A DNA stretch of 64,000 nucleotides from Phragmites australis (GCF_958298935.1 NC_084933.1:851001-915000); one strand, 5' to 3'; numbered from the stretch's first letter, positions 1-11,976 are shown. Numbers and translations are program-made. Notes: generated from the sequence alone by a model not told the origin.

Positions 1-137
1 AATGAAACATTCATGCATTAATTTAAATGATATTAGCATTACTAATGATTATATTAATATAGTTTGTACTGATTACAACAAAAGCAGCTCTCATGCAGAC
101 GACAACGCAAAAATCGTAACGTGCGCAAAATCCCTAA

Positions 138-392
138 TCACGCATCGACTAACCTAGCTAACTCGTCGTGCTTGAGTTGAAACTCGACCCACGAATGGAA
201 GTTTGCAGCCTCATCACCGTCCTCGTCGCCGCCATCGTCACTGATGTCGTCCTCATCGTCGTCGTAGCTATCGTCGTCATTGTCGCCGCTATCATCAGCA
301 TCGGTGTCGGTGTCGTCTTCCTCGTTCTCCTCCGATGAGCTCGTCTGGGCCTTCTTGGCCCTCGTTGGCTCATTGATGAATGCGTTCCACAC
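138..392 (-). CDS. Acidic low-complexity ORF inside CACTA element
   Basis: An 84-codon minus-strand frame, extremely rich in Asp, Glu and Ser, with the segment TSSSEENEEDD followed by a long D/E run. A second frame upstream on the same strand (158-667) contains proline-rich and SSSEEE stretches, so the original frame may have been longer and shifted. A related acidic frame (SSSDEVEDEDEE after FIDKPKAKRFG) lies in the separate CACTA element at 6.1-6.6 kb. This suggests a family-specific ORF or a captured gene piece amplified with these elements. No function can be assigned, and it may not be translated. Confidence 0.3.
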   Translation of the reverse strand: MWNAFINEPTRAKKAQTSSSEENEEDDTDTDADDSGDNDDDSYDDDEDDISDDGGDEDGDEAANFHSWVEFQLKHDELARLVDA

Positions 393-574
393 CTTGTCGT
401 CTGACGAGGGTGATCCCGGTGAAATACTAGAATCAGAGGTGTGGGCGCCTCGTCTGGCGGGGCCATCTCTTCCTCAGATGAGGACGCGGGTGTGGGAGGC
501 TTCCTCAAAGAAGGCGGTGGAGGCGGCAACAGATCTATGTGGATGGCGCGGGAGGTGGAGGTGGCCGGCGGTGG

Positions 575-576
<2 letters not shown>

Positions 577-647
<71 letters not shown>
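577..647. repeat. (GA)n microsatellite, about 71 bp
   Basis: An uninterrupted GA dinucleotide run inside the CACTA fragment. A very similar run occurs inside the nested CACTA at about 21.57-21.62 kb. Confidence 0.98.
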
Positions 648-648
<1 letters not shown>

Positions 649-1023
649 AGGGTGATAGAGCGAGCATGAGGAGCGCTCACATTTAAAGTCACGCACATGA
701 AGATGTATGGATTTTTAAGTATCATTGCTGGTTCGTAAACACAGTCGGTAGTAATAGCAATTATCACTGCTGATTATTAAAGACACATCTTTTGACGGGC
801 TAATATTACTACCGGTTCTTAGCTTAAACCGATAGTGATAATTTAAATATCACTGTCGATTCATATTACGAACCGGTAGAGTTAATCACTATCACTACCA
901 ATTCTGACTCGGCTTTTTATGTGCGACTGAAGCTTACATGTTATCACTGATGGTTATTTTTAAATCGACGGTGAAGAAGGGCACAGACGACCCTTTCTGT
1001 GGCAGTGCATGTTAAGATCAAGT

Positions 1024-1332
1024 ATAGAAGCAGAGTAGAAAGCTTTAGCTAATGCAACAGCTAAAGTTATGTGGGTACAAACACTGCTTAATGAATTAAG
1101 AATTCAGTATCATAGGGTAGCCCGGTTATGGTGTGATAACATTGGCGTAACATATCTTTCAGCTAATTCTGTTTTTATGCAAGAACTAAACACATTGAGG
1201 TAGATTATCATTTTATCAGAGAAATACAATTTATGCCAACAGGAGATCAAGTGATAGATGGATTCACCAAGCCGTTATCAGCTCGAGGCTTAGAAGAGTT
1301 TAAACATAATCTGAACTTAGGTAAGTTATGAT
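1024..1332 (+). pseudogene. Copia retrotransposon RNase H remnant
   Basis: Conceptual translation gives the C-terminal part of a Ty1/copia polyprotein: AEYKALANAT-like, then [18 protein letters not shown], a [12 protein letters not shown] segment and [16 protein letters not shown]. This is the classic RNase H end of copia pol. It is broken by an in-frame TAG where the Tyr of AEYK should be (about 1036) and by a frameshift near 1185. Only the last part of pol remains, so the element is dead. Its left side is cut by the CACTA element ending at 1007. Confidence 0.85.
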
Positions 1333-1342
1333 TGAGGGGAAA

Positions 1343-1582
1343 TATTAGAGATAACAGATATAATTTGGTGTGTATTTGAGTTAGAGACGGATATGGCTTG
1401 TAGAGATAGACTTGGTTCAAACCGTATGTTTCTAGATAGAGATAGTTCTGGACTCGGTTTGAACCATGTTCGTGTGTACTCGTAGCTGCTGTATCCGACT
1501 TGAATCCTGTAACCTTGCCGCACTTGGCCGGCCTATATTAATATGCAAACGCGGCCTCTAAGGTGGTAGAAAACGCTTCACA
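1343..1582 (+). repeat. Probable Copia 3' LTR
   Basis: Directly after the copia pol remnant comes a purine tract (TTGAGGGGAAA, 1332-1342), then TATTAGAGATAACAG, which resembles a copia LTR start with TG mutated to TA. The right boundary is uncertain. The sequence runs to about 1582 (CTTCACA) without a clear partner LTR. Confidence 0.45.
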
Positions 1583-2636
1583 ACTTTTACATCAAAAACA
1601 AAACAATATATGTTTGCAACTTGCAAAGAAGGCCCGTGGCCTGCTTGCATTTAGGAGCTTGACCAGAAGGTCACACGGAAAGGGGCCTGCTACACTCACC
1701 AGACCTCGTTCGCCCCACTCAGGCAGACGATATATTATGATGAAAGCCCATCTCTGTCAGGACTTGAGTTCAGGAATATTTAATTTATCACCGTTGATCA
1801 CTCTATTCAATCACATGTACGCATCACTTGATGTTGCTAAGTGCATGATAACCGGTCTTAGGTACTTAGCTGATCCCAACGTAAGTAAGTAGTCATTAGA
1901 GTTATAAAATTATTTTAACGTAGGGCATGGAGGAATTGAGCCTAACTCATGTACGTGCTGAGTTCTCTTTCAACTCAAGAATTTGGTTACTTATTTATTT
2001 TTAAAAAATCACGTGATTTCTCGAGGTTGGTCCATTTCTTCTTAACATAGGGCATGGTGCCATCTATCATTACATAAATTCAAAATCAAAACATGAATTA
2101 TGCTGTTAGGAGAAACAAAGAGGACAAATTTCATTATGCAATGAAGCGGTCCCTGTTTTAGCAGTTCCTTGAAGGGTGGGGGGGGGGGGGGTATGTATGG
2201 GGGTGATGCTAAAGCGAGCTGACAAACTGTTCAACCAAAAATCTTAGAGGGAGTAAAATAGATGTTTCTCTTTTAAAAAGTATACACCTTAGTTGTTTTT
2301 CGTTATTTTGATGATGTACCTACGGAAGCATGATACCAGCAATGTGAAACTAATGCTTCATTATATATATTGGTTTAGTAATAAGTCCAGCAATAAGTCC
2401 GAAAATTGCAGTTCTCAACTTTGATGAAGCACGGTATGTACACATGTCACATCACAGCTTTGGTACCGTACCTTTCTTTACCTGCAAAACAGAAGGAAAA
2501 AGGGATAAAAGAGTGCTGAGGAGAATCTTCAGAAAATAATATATACATCTCAGAAAGTAGTATATATTTCAGTTATAACAAGATCAACTATATAAATTTC
2601 TGAGAGTACAAACTAATTTTCCTATATATATCTCTC
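1583..2636. other. Non-coding stretch with a dispersed repeat
   Basis: No gene is visible. Bases from about 1612 to 1690 resemble 28030-28097, the sequence next to the MULE insertion. Shared pieces include AAGAAGGC-CGTGGCC, GCTTGCATTT and GGAGCTTGA followed by CACACGGAA. The rest is AT-rich with a G homopolymer near 2177-2191. Confidence 0.6.
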
Positions 2637-2830
2637 TCGGGAAGTACCAAGAATTATAACTTATGAGGTACCAAAATCTAGGTACCATTTTCTTTTAGAT
2701 GTCTAGGTACCAAATTTTGTAGGTAGAATTTGATGGGACCTTCCTATGACCATAGAAACATACCGAAATTTAGTACCTATGTATCAAAATTCGATACCTC
2801 TCTAGTTATAATTTTTGGTACCTCCCAAGG
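2637..2830. mobile_element. Fold-back MITE-like element
   Basis: A roughly 194-bp near-palindrome. The left arm begins GGGAAGTACCAAGAATTATAAC and the right arm ends GTTATAATTTTTGGTACCTCCC, so the arms pair over about 60 bases with mismatches. The GGTACC-AAA motif recurs several times inside. There is no coding capacity and I found no certain target duplication, so the superfamily is unassigned. Confidence 0.6.
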
Positions 2831-5595
2831 ATGATAAAAAGGCTCAGTGAATTAACATGAAAGGGCGCATTGTTATGTAGAAGAGATACAGGCTCCGTAG
2901 GAGCCAGAACTTAGTAATTAATAAGATACATACATAAAGATAGATATATAGTTGGTAGATAGATAAAGATATATACATACATCATATCATATATGATAAA
3001 TGAATGAATGATAGCGGATGTGGATGGGTGTAGCGGCTTGGGGACTCGATCGATCAGGAAAGTTAGAAAGAAAAAGGAAAGAAGACCGAACGGCAACACA
3101 GGGGCCATGTAACTGATCCACCCCACGCGCGCATGCACCTATACCTTTTGGATTCTCGATCTGGGTCCAGGCGCCTGGTGAGGCTCCGCTTGATCTGTGT
3201 GTGTGTGCCCGGCCCTTCCCTCCCTGATCGAATCAAATATGAGGCGACCGATGGATGGAGAGCCTCCCTTGTGCATGCCTGGCTCTATCATATCGATCGA
3301 CGTAGTATTCAGCTGAGGATCGAATGGAGATAGATAGACCAATAGCTTTGTGGAAAGCAAAAATTCAAAGGTAGGCACCGGGCAGGGCCATCGATTCCGG
3401 GCCTCTCCTCATGCATCTCCCACTTTGCCTCACCTTTATTTGTGTCACCATCGACATAGCCATCAAGGCCTGGAATATGCATGCCTATCCGGTCGAGCGT
3501 CACCGCCTCTCTGTCGCCACCAGGGAACTCCGCTACCCAAAGTTATAATTCTCTATCTGAATTGTCCACCAACAATGTCTTGCGCCGAGAACGATTGAAA
3601 AGGTCGACCTAGCTAGAACCCACAGATGTGAAACTCAAAAAGGAAACTTCCCTTCTTATTCAGCATCCATGAACCTTCTTCCTCGTCGTTTGCAGAAAAT
3701 AACATTTACTTTAAAACAATTTAAAAGCAAAAAAATAGTTACCATCTCTTCCGTCTTACGGTAAATTTCCACTTTAATGCTACCTATGTCAATAGTACTC
3801 ACCTTATGACATAATTTAAAACTGCACTAATTTCTATAATTTGGAGGTTATTCGGTTAATAGGTTAGCAGTACATCTACTTTTAAGAGCAAAATGACTCA
3901 TAAGTTAGGTTCAAAGAATAGGAATTAATGGCAGTGTCTATTTGATACATTCGGTTTAAGACTAAGTTGAGAACAAATCAAAGACGAATTGATTAACCCG
4001 TCTTTCGGTCGCTATAAGAGCCTTCACATCCATGATGATGCTAGAATCCAAATCCGCAGAAACTGAAGGAGATATGCATTCTGTATAACATTTTTTTTTC
4101 TTTTTTATTAACCATTACCTAGGACCTAGGTACAGTATTGTTCAATACTTTCCCATTAATTAATTTGATGTAATAAACAAAATTACCAGACTGTTGTGAG
4201 TTTAAAAAATCCAGCAGATAGAACGATCACATATGCCGTGGTTTATCGGAACATTACCTGGGAGGCGAGGGCAGTGGCCAGAACGGTGAGCAGGCTGTAC
4301 GAGACGCCCCCCGTGGCAGCCTCAATCCAATGAGAGGTTTACTTTTTCAACATACTGGCGACAAATTGTATGCCGATCTCCTGAAGCCTGCAGTGAAGAC
4401 AATGCTACCAATAGTTCAGTTAAAATTTGAAACAGTGTTTGTGCATTTTTTTAGAACACATCATTTATGCTATATAAACACTACCCTGCAAGAGATTACC
4501 GCCATCCAGTATACGTGCAAAACATATCTTTCACTGGAAGTGTGAATCGGAAACTTTTATTACCCGCAATAGTTATGACACACTTATCAATTTCCTTAAA
4601 ATCAATCATAAACACTTGATCCATCCCTGGATACTCTACAGGAATGAACTTATACCTGATGGAAAACTAAAGATGTCAGCTCTAACAAACAATAGATCAT
4701 CAAATATTCAAATCACAAAATATCTATGCTGAATTGTAATATCCATCTTTGCTACTGCAGATTGGTCCACTCAAAATTGACAGGCTGGATTTCAGTGATT
4801 ACCATTTCTTCAATGCTCATGTAAGTACAGCCATTGCTTTTCCTCTTTTCACTATTTCTAACTGAAATGTTCCGCACAAACAAATCAAGATACCTATTTT
4901 CAGAATGAGACTTAAATCGAAAGGCACACCGATGCATAGTCCAACATGTATAAATGCCTTTTCTTGCATATGGGGCTGCAACATATCTGAACCACTTATT
5001 GCAATAATGCATCAAGTTATTTTTATTCTCAACCAAACTATGAATTCAATTTTAAAGGATCAACTCAGCTTGCCAAGTTGTCTCAACAGACTGATGAACT
5101 AAGCCTAAATCTTCCGCTTGAGACAAACAAAAGTATAAACTGGTTAGTGCACTAACTAATCATTTAGAACATCTAAGACACCTTCCAGAGAAACTTTATG
5201 GAACAATATGAACCAAGGTCCAGTGTTCATGCAGCACATATAAGTTTCCTTCTACAATTACACGGCCAATATAAACCAAGGTATCCGAAACAACAGTGGC
5301 AATGGTGGCTGTGATTGCACGATCTCAATCCAACGACCATCATCTTCTTGTCGACGTGGTGCAATGAGGGGGCAAGAAATCGAGGAGATTTAGAGTTTGA
5401 AGATACCTGCTAAGGTTTCACCGCCACATGAATATACCTCAACAACGAATGGCCCCTCTTGCGCAAATGAAAATCTGAAAGTACACCCTTCTGTTCCATA
5501 CAACCAAATAGTCTACATAATATTGATAGTAAAGCAAATTAATTGGCTAGACTCGTCCCATACCAGACTAGTGGTTGTACTGTTAACTTGACAAA
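2831..5595. other. Intergenic region, no gene recognised
   Basis: Short frames in the more GC-rich part at 3.1-3.6 kb lack a recognisable domain and overlap one another on both strands. The remainder is AT-rich. No RNA gene, repeat array or clear transposon end was seen. Confidence 0.5.
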
Positions 5596-6832
5596 CACTA
5601 CTACATAAAGAGTTATCACTGCTAGTTCAACTGCATTACTACCGGTTTTGAACAGGCAGTGATTAAGCGGTAGTGTTAATCATGGATTATCACAGTCGGC
5701 TCAAGAACCGGCACTGATAATAAGTATCACTGCATATATTCTTGAGCCCAATCTATCGATTGATATACTTATCATTGTTGTTTCCAGCTACCAACCAGCA
5801 ATGATACTCAATCTTATGGGAAAAATTAAAATTTAAACAGACAGGTAATAACAATATCGAGCTTTATATTACTAATATCCATAATTACTGGTTTAGATCA
5901 TACTAATAATTAATTAAGTCACTAATAATTACTAAACTCCAGAATTACTGGGTAGTCACTGTACACCAAAAACAAAAGACACGGCCGCCACGCAAAAGAA
6001 CCCTAAAACCATCACGCACGTCGTCTATCATGGCCACTCTGGGTTGGCCATGATTGCAAAGGAGTAGTCATCGTTGTCATCTCCGCCGCCGTCCTCCTTC
6101 TCGGCGTTGGCCTCCTACTCTTCGTCCTCATCCTCGACCTCGTCTGAACTGCTCCCAAACCTCTTCGCCTTCGGCTTGTCGATGAAGTAGTCTGAAACAT
6201 CATCCTCGGAGGGGGACTCTGTCGATCCGCATAGCTTGGACTGCGCCTTGTCCAAGCTCTCTAGTGGTGCCAGAGCCTCGTCATTGGATGAAGGCGTGAG
6301 GTTGGGTGGTGTGGCCAGAGCAGGAGATGGTGGTGGTGGAGGGGGTGGTGCAGTGGTGGCTAGAGCAGGAGATGATGGTGGAGTGTTCATTGCGGGAGAG
6401 GGGGCGGCGACAATGGTAGTGGCGGCGACGACGATGGTAGAGGGGATACGGCGGAAGAGAGTAGTGCGCACATGTGAAAGCAAGAGTGAGCGATCGACGC
6501 CAGAGATAAATTTAAAGCCGTTCAGGAGAAGCCGAGCGGGCGGGGGCTGGAAGCCGTACGGTTTTTGAGCTATCACTCCGGTTCATAATTACAACCAAGA
6601 GTGATAGCCATTATCACTACCGATTATTAACGGTACATCTTTTTATGAGCTGGTATCACTCTTGGTTCATAACAAGAACTGGCAGTGATAATTACTATTA
6701 TTGTCGGTTCTTGTTGCATCGGCTTTTTATGTGCCCCATGAGATTATAAACCGGCAGTGATAAATTATCACTGCCAGTTATAATAGTACCAGAAGTGATA
6801 ATTGGGCACGAATGACCCTTTCTATAGTAGTG
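5596..6832. mobile_element. Complete non-autonomous CACTA element (1,237 bp)
   Basis: It starts CACTACTACATAAAG and ends CTTTCTATAGTAGTG, so the terminal inverted repeats match at 13 of 15 positions. Both sides carry the 3-bp target duplication AAA (5593-5595 and 6833-6835), as expected for CACTA transposition. Subterminal regions at 5615-5810 and 6570-6800 are packed with the alternating motif ATCACTGCYRGTTC / GAACYGGYAGTGAT. The centre has a short acidic frame and no transposase, so it depends on an autonomous partner such as the elements at 12.9 or 35.3 kb. Confidence 0.92.
6115..6576 (-). CDS. Proline-rich then acidic ORF inside CACTA element
   Basis: A 153-codon minus-strand frame in the non-autonomous CACTA. 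The N-terminal half is hydrophobic and Ala/Thr-rich, followed by a proline run, then SEDDVSDYFIDKPKAKRFG and the acidic end SSSDEVEDEDEE. Reading past the stop, the same frame continues acidic and ends near a FAIMANPEW segment. The order of motifs parallels the acidic frame at 138-392 (SSDDK, FINEP-RAKKAQ, SSSEENEEDD), so the two elements share an ancestral ORF. No known domain is recognised and it is unclear whether it is translated. Confidence 0.35.
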   Translation of the reverse strand: MIAQKPYGFQPPPARLLLNGFKFISGVDRSLLLSHVRTTLFRRIPSTIVVAATTIVAAPSPAMNTPPSSPALATTAPPPPPPPSPALATPPNLTPSSNDEALAPLESLDKAQSKLCGSTESPSEDDVSDYFIDKPKAKRFGSSSDEVEDEDEE

Positions 6833-9072
6833 AAAGATCACTCCATGAACAGGTCTTTAGATTTGAGTAAGACTACCACAACCCAACCGTATAATCTGTA
6901 CCGGCCCCATCAAACTACCTGCTCAAATCCTAATTCCATGTTGCTACAAAAATTAGATTATCATCTTTTATCATTGTTGCATAGGACCATTATCATATTT
7001 CCTAGAGCCATTATCATGATCACCATCCACAAGCAAGGCTAAGCATCATCTACCCTTCCAAACTATAACCATGACGACTAGGATGATAAGGGAAAACTAG
7101 GGTAAAGCATAACTCTTGGGATTCACAACAATATTATTAGCATGCATGTTTGTAAAACAAAATATTTTAAAAACTTGGATCAATATGGTCAAGGAGAAAA
7201 CTTGCCTTCACAAAACTTAGTTGTGTCTTCAAAGTCTTGGTCCTGAAGTCGTTCTAGCTCCTCTAGAACATTGGAGTCTACTCACAAACATAGGTAAAAA
7301 TGCAACACATAAACACCAAGATCTAAAAAGAACCAAATAACACAGAACAATCATCATCACACGCAAGGTCACATTTCTCTGGAATTTTTGGCAAAAAAAT
7401 AGGTCAAATCAAAGCTAAGGTTGACAAGTTATAGCTTCTGAAAGATTAAAATAGGATAAAAAGATTAACTATAGATGAAATTATGTGATTAGGTATTTTT
7501 CTAGAATTTTTTGGAGTAATCTATGATTTTCTAGGTTTTTCTAGCATTTTCTGGAATTTATTACCATTTATTTGAATTATAAACTATATAAACTTTAAAC
7601 AAAATTAATAACATTGTTAAAACTATTTTCCAAATTCCTCCAATTTTTAGAAATATTTTTGTACTAAAAATGAATTATTACGTAATATATGTGAATTATG
7701 ACGTTAGCAGATCATTAAAACAAATAAAAATAAAAAGAAACACTGACAGTGTATGGTGACTCAGCACAATCTACTGATGCGGCATGACACGTCGGTGTTT
7801 TCGCTTAGGTGGCGTGCTGACTCGGCTATCTGTCGTGGCATTGATGTAGTTAACGCCCGACTGATGGCGCCGTCAAGTTCATTAAATCCGACTCGTCGAA
7901 ACGAGATCTGACGACTGTGATTGATCCTCATCAAACCGGTATGCATGATCTAATCACGATTGCTCAAAACAGATCAGACGGCTCACCTCGTTCGACGTCA
8001 TCTCTAGTGTGAAGGTCGGCGGCGCTAAGAGATCCCGTGGTGGCACTCTCACCGAAGATGGTTAGAACCTCGTCACCGTGCTCCGTTTAGACCGACGAGC
8101 AGCGGAACAAGCCACGTGCTCAAGGCAAACATGTCTAGGCTCGATGTGGCTAGCGATGGTGAGCGGTGGGCTTGGGCTTCGGAGCTCGACGAGAACAGGT
8201 GTCGGTGGTGTTCTTGCCTTGGTGGCTTGGGCAAAAGGCGTGGGGTCGCTATTTATACTCGAGAGGCAGAGGGGAGACATAATTGAGTCGAACTCGATTT
8301 GCGGCGGGGGAGGGCATCCGAACTTGATTTCGTGATCCAAACACGCTCAGCCAGAGTTCATTTGGGCAAAAGCTCACCTATAGCACCTGTAATCTTTCCT
8401 CTTTGATCCGAGTTTGATCTCCATCCATATTGGCGCAAATTTGAAGTGATCCTATGCAGCCGACAGACTCTGTTTTGAGGTCATCTCCCATTCGGATTGG
8501 GATCGGCTGGATTCTTCGCGAGCTCTAGCTTCTAGATGTTTGGGTTTGCTATTGCTGGACTACAATAGAGAGACTAGAGCAAGACGAGGGAGGAGAAGGG
8601 GAGGGAGGCCAGTTCGGCTGAGCTGGCGCATACACATTGGCCGGCCCAGTAGAGAAAGAAGGTGGGGAGAGAAAAGCAAAAGAGAAGAAATGGACTGGGC
8701 CAGGAAGGAAGAGAAGGAAAGAGAGGTTGGGCCAGATTCGTTGAACTCGGCCCAATAAGGTTTTTATCCATTTTCAATTCTTTTCTTTCCTATTTCTTTT
8801 CCATGTATTTCTATACATACTCATATATATGAATATAACATAATTATATATATACTCATACTCATATATATATATATATGTATATATATATATGTATATA
8901 TATATGTATGTATATGTATATATATATGTATGTATATGTATATATATATATGTATGTATATGTATATATATATGTATGTATATGTATATATATATGTATG
9001 TATATGTATATATATATGTATGTATATGTATATGTATATATATATGTATGTATATGTATATATATATGTATG

Positions 9073-9114
<42 letters not shown>

Positions 9115-9200
9115 CTAGGTTTTATTTAACTTGCAAAATTTTATTTTCTTTTATAAAATAAATTTTATTTCTCTCAGATTCTGAAATTTGGGCTGTTACA
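6833..9200. other. Non-coding; possible Gypsy-type LTR ending at 9200
   Basis: No gene is recognised. The right end reads GAAATTTGGGCTGTTACA on the plus strand, which is TGTAACAGCCCAAATTTC on the minus strand, a common start of grass Gypsy LTRs. The GC-richer part at 7.9-8.75 kb gives short overlapping frames on both strands, typical of a long LTR. I could not locate the other boundary or a target duplication, so this is a tentative solo LTR or LARD fragment. Confidence 0.35.
8866..9111. repeat. TATATG/TATGTA-type microsatellite
   Basis: About 245 bp of alternating (TA)n and TATGTATGTA units with a higher-order period of roughly 32-34 bases. Frames through it ([14 protein letters not shown]) are artefacts. 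Confidence 0.95.
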
Positions 9201-10399
9201 CCAGCTTTAGCTTAGTGCGAGTTACCATGATAACACCCATTGGTTGGCATAGTGGCGACGTCAGTCCCTATCTTGGCATATGCCAAATTAGCACCACCCT
9301 TTTCTTAGCCACATGACCCTTTTCATACATACTTTTTTTTTTCTGTTTCAAATTCTCCCATGCGTAAACTTTGGCATGCTTCTCCTACTTAAATGAAAGA
9401 GCAGTGCTCCTGCTTGTTATTTCAAAAAACAATTCTCCCATGCGTGCTTATTATTAGCTACAATCGTCCTTTTCTTTTCTTTTAATTTTGACTTAATACC
9501 ATGGTGATAATATGAAACTACTGTGGCCTGCCGACCTGCAGGTTATTATAGTTGATCATCATGCAGGTGACATAAACGGTGGATTAAATAGCAGGATGAT
9601 TCAAATATGCATGCCTTGACCCCCGGTCAATTCTTTTTGTTCAGTTATTGCACCTTAGTGTTTGTCAGTTGGCCCCCGGTCAATCAATATGCAAATGCCC
9701 TCACTCCATGTCTCCTTCGCCTACCGTCCACGCGTGAGTGAAATAATGTACTCTGAGAATTTATGTGGTATTTTGTTTGAGTTCATATTGACGGTATCAC
9801 AAAAATACAGTTTGTGTGGAAGCTGAGTAGGGGCGCGGGCCCTCGCTCATGGCCAGCGGTCAGCCTATTAAGGCAAGTAACCACCATTAGTTCCTCCGGC
9901 CAGTCAAAAAAATTATGTGCCCCCACTCATTGAGACCAAATGCATGTCAGTACCGACGAAAACCAAAGACATGCCTAGATAGTTTGTGTGACTTGGCATC
10001 CTAAATCATGTAGTAGAATAAGCATGCGGGCCTAAAGCAGTGTAATTTGTTTGCAAAGAACGTCACTTACTCACAGAAGAGCCAGCAATAATGTTCTAGC
10101 ATTAGCTAGCTTTCCTTTTGTAAATTCGAAAATCTTTTTTTGAACAAGTAAATTCAAATTTATAATTGTTCATGAAGTGCAGTTGTTTGTGATGGGACAT
10201 ACATAATGTCATATCAATTCTTTTGAATCTAATTCTTCTTGCTTTTAAGACTTATCATGTACCTTTAGTCCAAAGACTATGCCCTGATAAAATATAAAAT
10301 TTTATGATATCCTGTTGAACTAAAGTTACTAATTATGCAAAAAAAAAAAGATGTCCTAAGCATATTTTTTATTCAACTATATCTACAATGTAAATTTGC

Positions 10400-10521
10400 T
10401 ATAGAATGACAAGAAAGTTTTGGCTAATTATTATGATTAGGAAGTTAAAAACACGCTTTGACTAATGTTTGATCGAGCATTCTGAACTTGTAAAATTGTA
10501 ACGTCCTATTTATCTAGAATG
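10400..10521 (+). repeat. 122-bp direct repeat, copy 1 (upstream of Ghd7)
   Basis: Begins TATAGAATGACAAG and contains TTTGATCGAGCATTC and AACTTGTAAAATTGTA. It is closely matched by 10638-10759, offset by 238 bp, with roughly ten or so mismatches. Confidence 0.9.
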
Positions 10522-10637
10522 ATTATTCACATGTTATTAATAGTTAACCTTTTTTTACCGCGCATGCACTGTTTGGTGATAAGACTTGTGGCCCATTTTA
10601 TGTGAGTTTCTAGATGCGCGCGCGTGTGTGAATTCCC

Positions 10638-10759
10638 TATAGAATGACAAGATTTTTTTTGCTAATTATTATGGTTATGAACTTAAAAACATGCTTTGAC
10701 TAATATTTGATCGAGCATTCCGAACTTGTAAAATTGTAGCTTCCTATTTATATACAATG
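10638..10759 (+). repeat. 122-bp direct repeat, copy 2 (upstream of Ghd7)
   Basis: The second copy of the repeat at 10400-10521. It lies about 1.2 kb upstream of the CCT gene ATG. Between the copies is a CGCGCGTGTGTG stretch. Confidence 0.9.
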
Positions 10760-11976
10760 TCTATGGGTCCGCACCGTCACTTGTGTGAAACTAGCGGCAT
10801 GTGTAGTGCCCCCACTCAGATTTTGCGCTGGGTCCGCCCCGAATGATCCCTATATGCATCTCTGTGTCTATGGGGCATGCACAATGTTAGGGGGGGGGGG
10901 GGTTGAATATGGCACCTCAATATTGCTACATAAACAGGGGCTAAGCTATGTATTTTTCGCTCTAGTAGTTATATTTTCCTCGGATTCAAAGTGTGGAATC
11001 CACTCGACAATAAAATGTTGCCAACCAAATCTACCGCTTTCTTACCAAATTAGAGCCTCCACTTCTGTAGGCAGATGCCTGTTCATATGAGGTACTGTTC
11101 ATGAAGAAAGGTGTGCATGAGTGTACAGTCAAAGCCTTCCCTTCAAACTTGCATGTCATATGGACATGTTTTTTTTTTTTTGGTTAAAAACAACTACAAG
11201 CAGGAACAATTGTTTTCCTAGTAAGAAGAGAATATGCACTCGTATTTGAGTCAGAGAGGAAACATAAATGGATGATGTGGGTGTACAAAAAGCTTCCACC
11301 AACTGAGCTTGCCTCAGTTTCTATCGGTGGTTTACATGCGATACTATATGCTTACTTTATCCCCAAAAAAATCTTCGCATTCGAAACATGTGATATCATA
11401 AGTTTAATATTTAACTAACTAGTCAGCGGGCACGTGAATATGGAATTAGTGGTAGCTAGTTATAAACTGCTATTTTGATTAATTAATAGCACCGCGTGCA
11501 TATATGCATGCGAAACTAAACTGATATATCAGGAACCAAATTGTTAGGTGAGGACAAAGAGGGCTAGGAATATGTGATGCACGGAGGACGGGAGATCTGG
11601 TGGCAGCGAGGGGGACGAATGGGGAGGCGCCGGCTTATCTCCTCCCGACAGGCGAAAAAAGGTTGCCCGGAATCGTCCACGCAACAAATCCAGGGATCGC
11701 TCGCTCTGTTGCTCATATCTATTCCGCCTCGCAAAGGCTTTCATCGGTCGATATCAGCTGTTGCTTTGCCTTGGCTTTGCTTTTCTCTTATTTTTAGCTA
11801 CCCCATGAGCCGGCATGTACTACTCCACATCACATCCAACCCTAGCTAAGCAAAAAAACCATATATACCATCTAGCTATAGCTTGTTCCTCCTCCTCCAC
11901 TAACCTCAATTCAATTGACAAGCAAGTTCCCTCGCCTCTTCGCCACACAGATCTCACAAGCTGCAGCGATCGATCC

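Larger units (their letters stand above)
1..1007. mobile_element. CACTA-type element, cut by window start
   Basis: The right end is visible. The sequence finishes with ACCCTTTCTGTGGCAGTG, the inverted form of a CACTG-variant CACTA terminus beginning CACTGCCACAGAAAGGGT. Between about 720 and 960 it carries the subterminal motif typical of grass En/Spm elements, alternating copies of the type TATCACTG-YCGGTTC and GAACCGGTAGTGATA. The left end lies outside the window, so a target duplication cannot be tested. The interior is GC-rich with a GA microsatellite and an acidic reading frame, with no transposase, so it is probably non-autonomous. Confidence 0.75.
9201..11976. promoter_or_regulatory. 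Upstream region of the Ghd7-type gene
   Basis: About 2.8 kb with no supported gene leads into the CCT gene. It includes a 122-bp direct repeat and, just upstream of the ATG, an ATATATACC (about 11861-11869) that could serve as a TATA element. The latter would place transcription start only some 80 bases before the ATG. Short frames between 11.5 and 11.9 kb lack domains. No regulatory motif can be assigned with certainty from sequence alone. Confidence 0.4.

Noticed and set aside
3133..3598. Cluster of short frames on both strands
   Set aside because: Overlapping frames with no shared domain, no splice pattern and no homology I can recognise. Probably just GC-richer intergenic DNA.
8878..9161. 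Three overlapping Tyr/Ile/Met/Val-rich reading frames
   Set aside because: Produced by the TATATG microsatellite, open in all frames by repetition, with no biological protein pattern.
11815..11976. Upstream in-frame ATG extending Ghd7 by 54 residues
   Set aside because: The added residues are not conserved in the family, and similarity to rice Ghd7 begins at the second ATG (11977).
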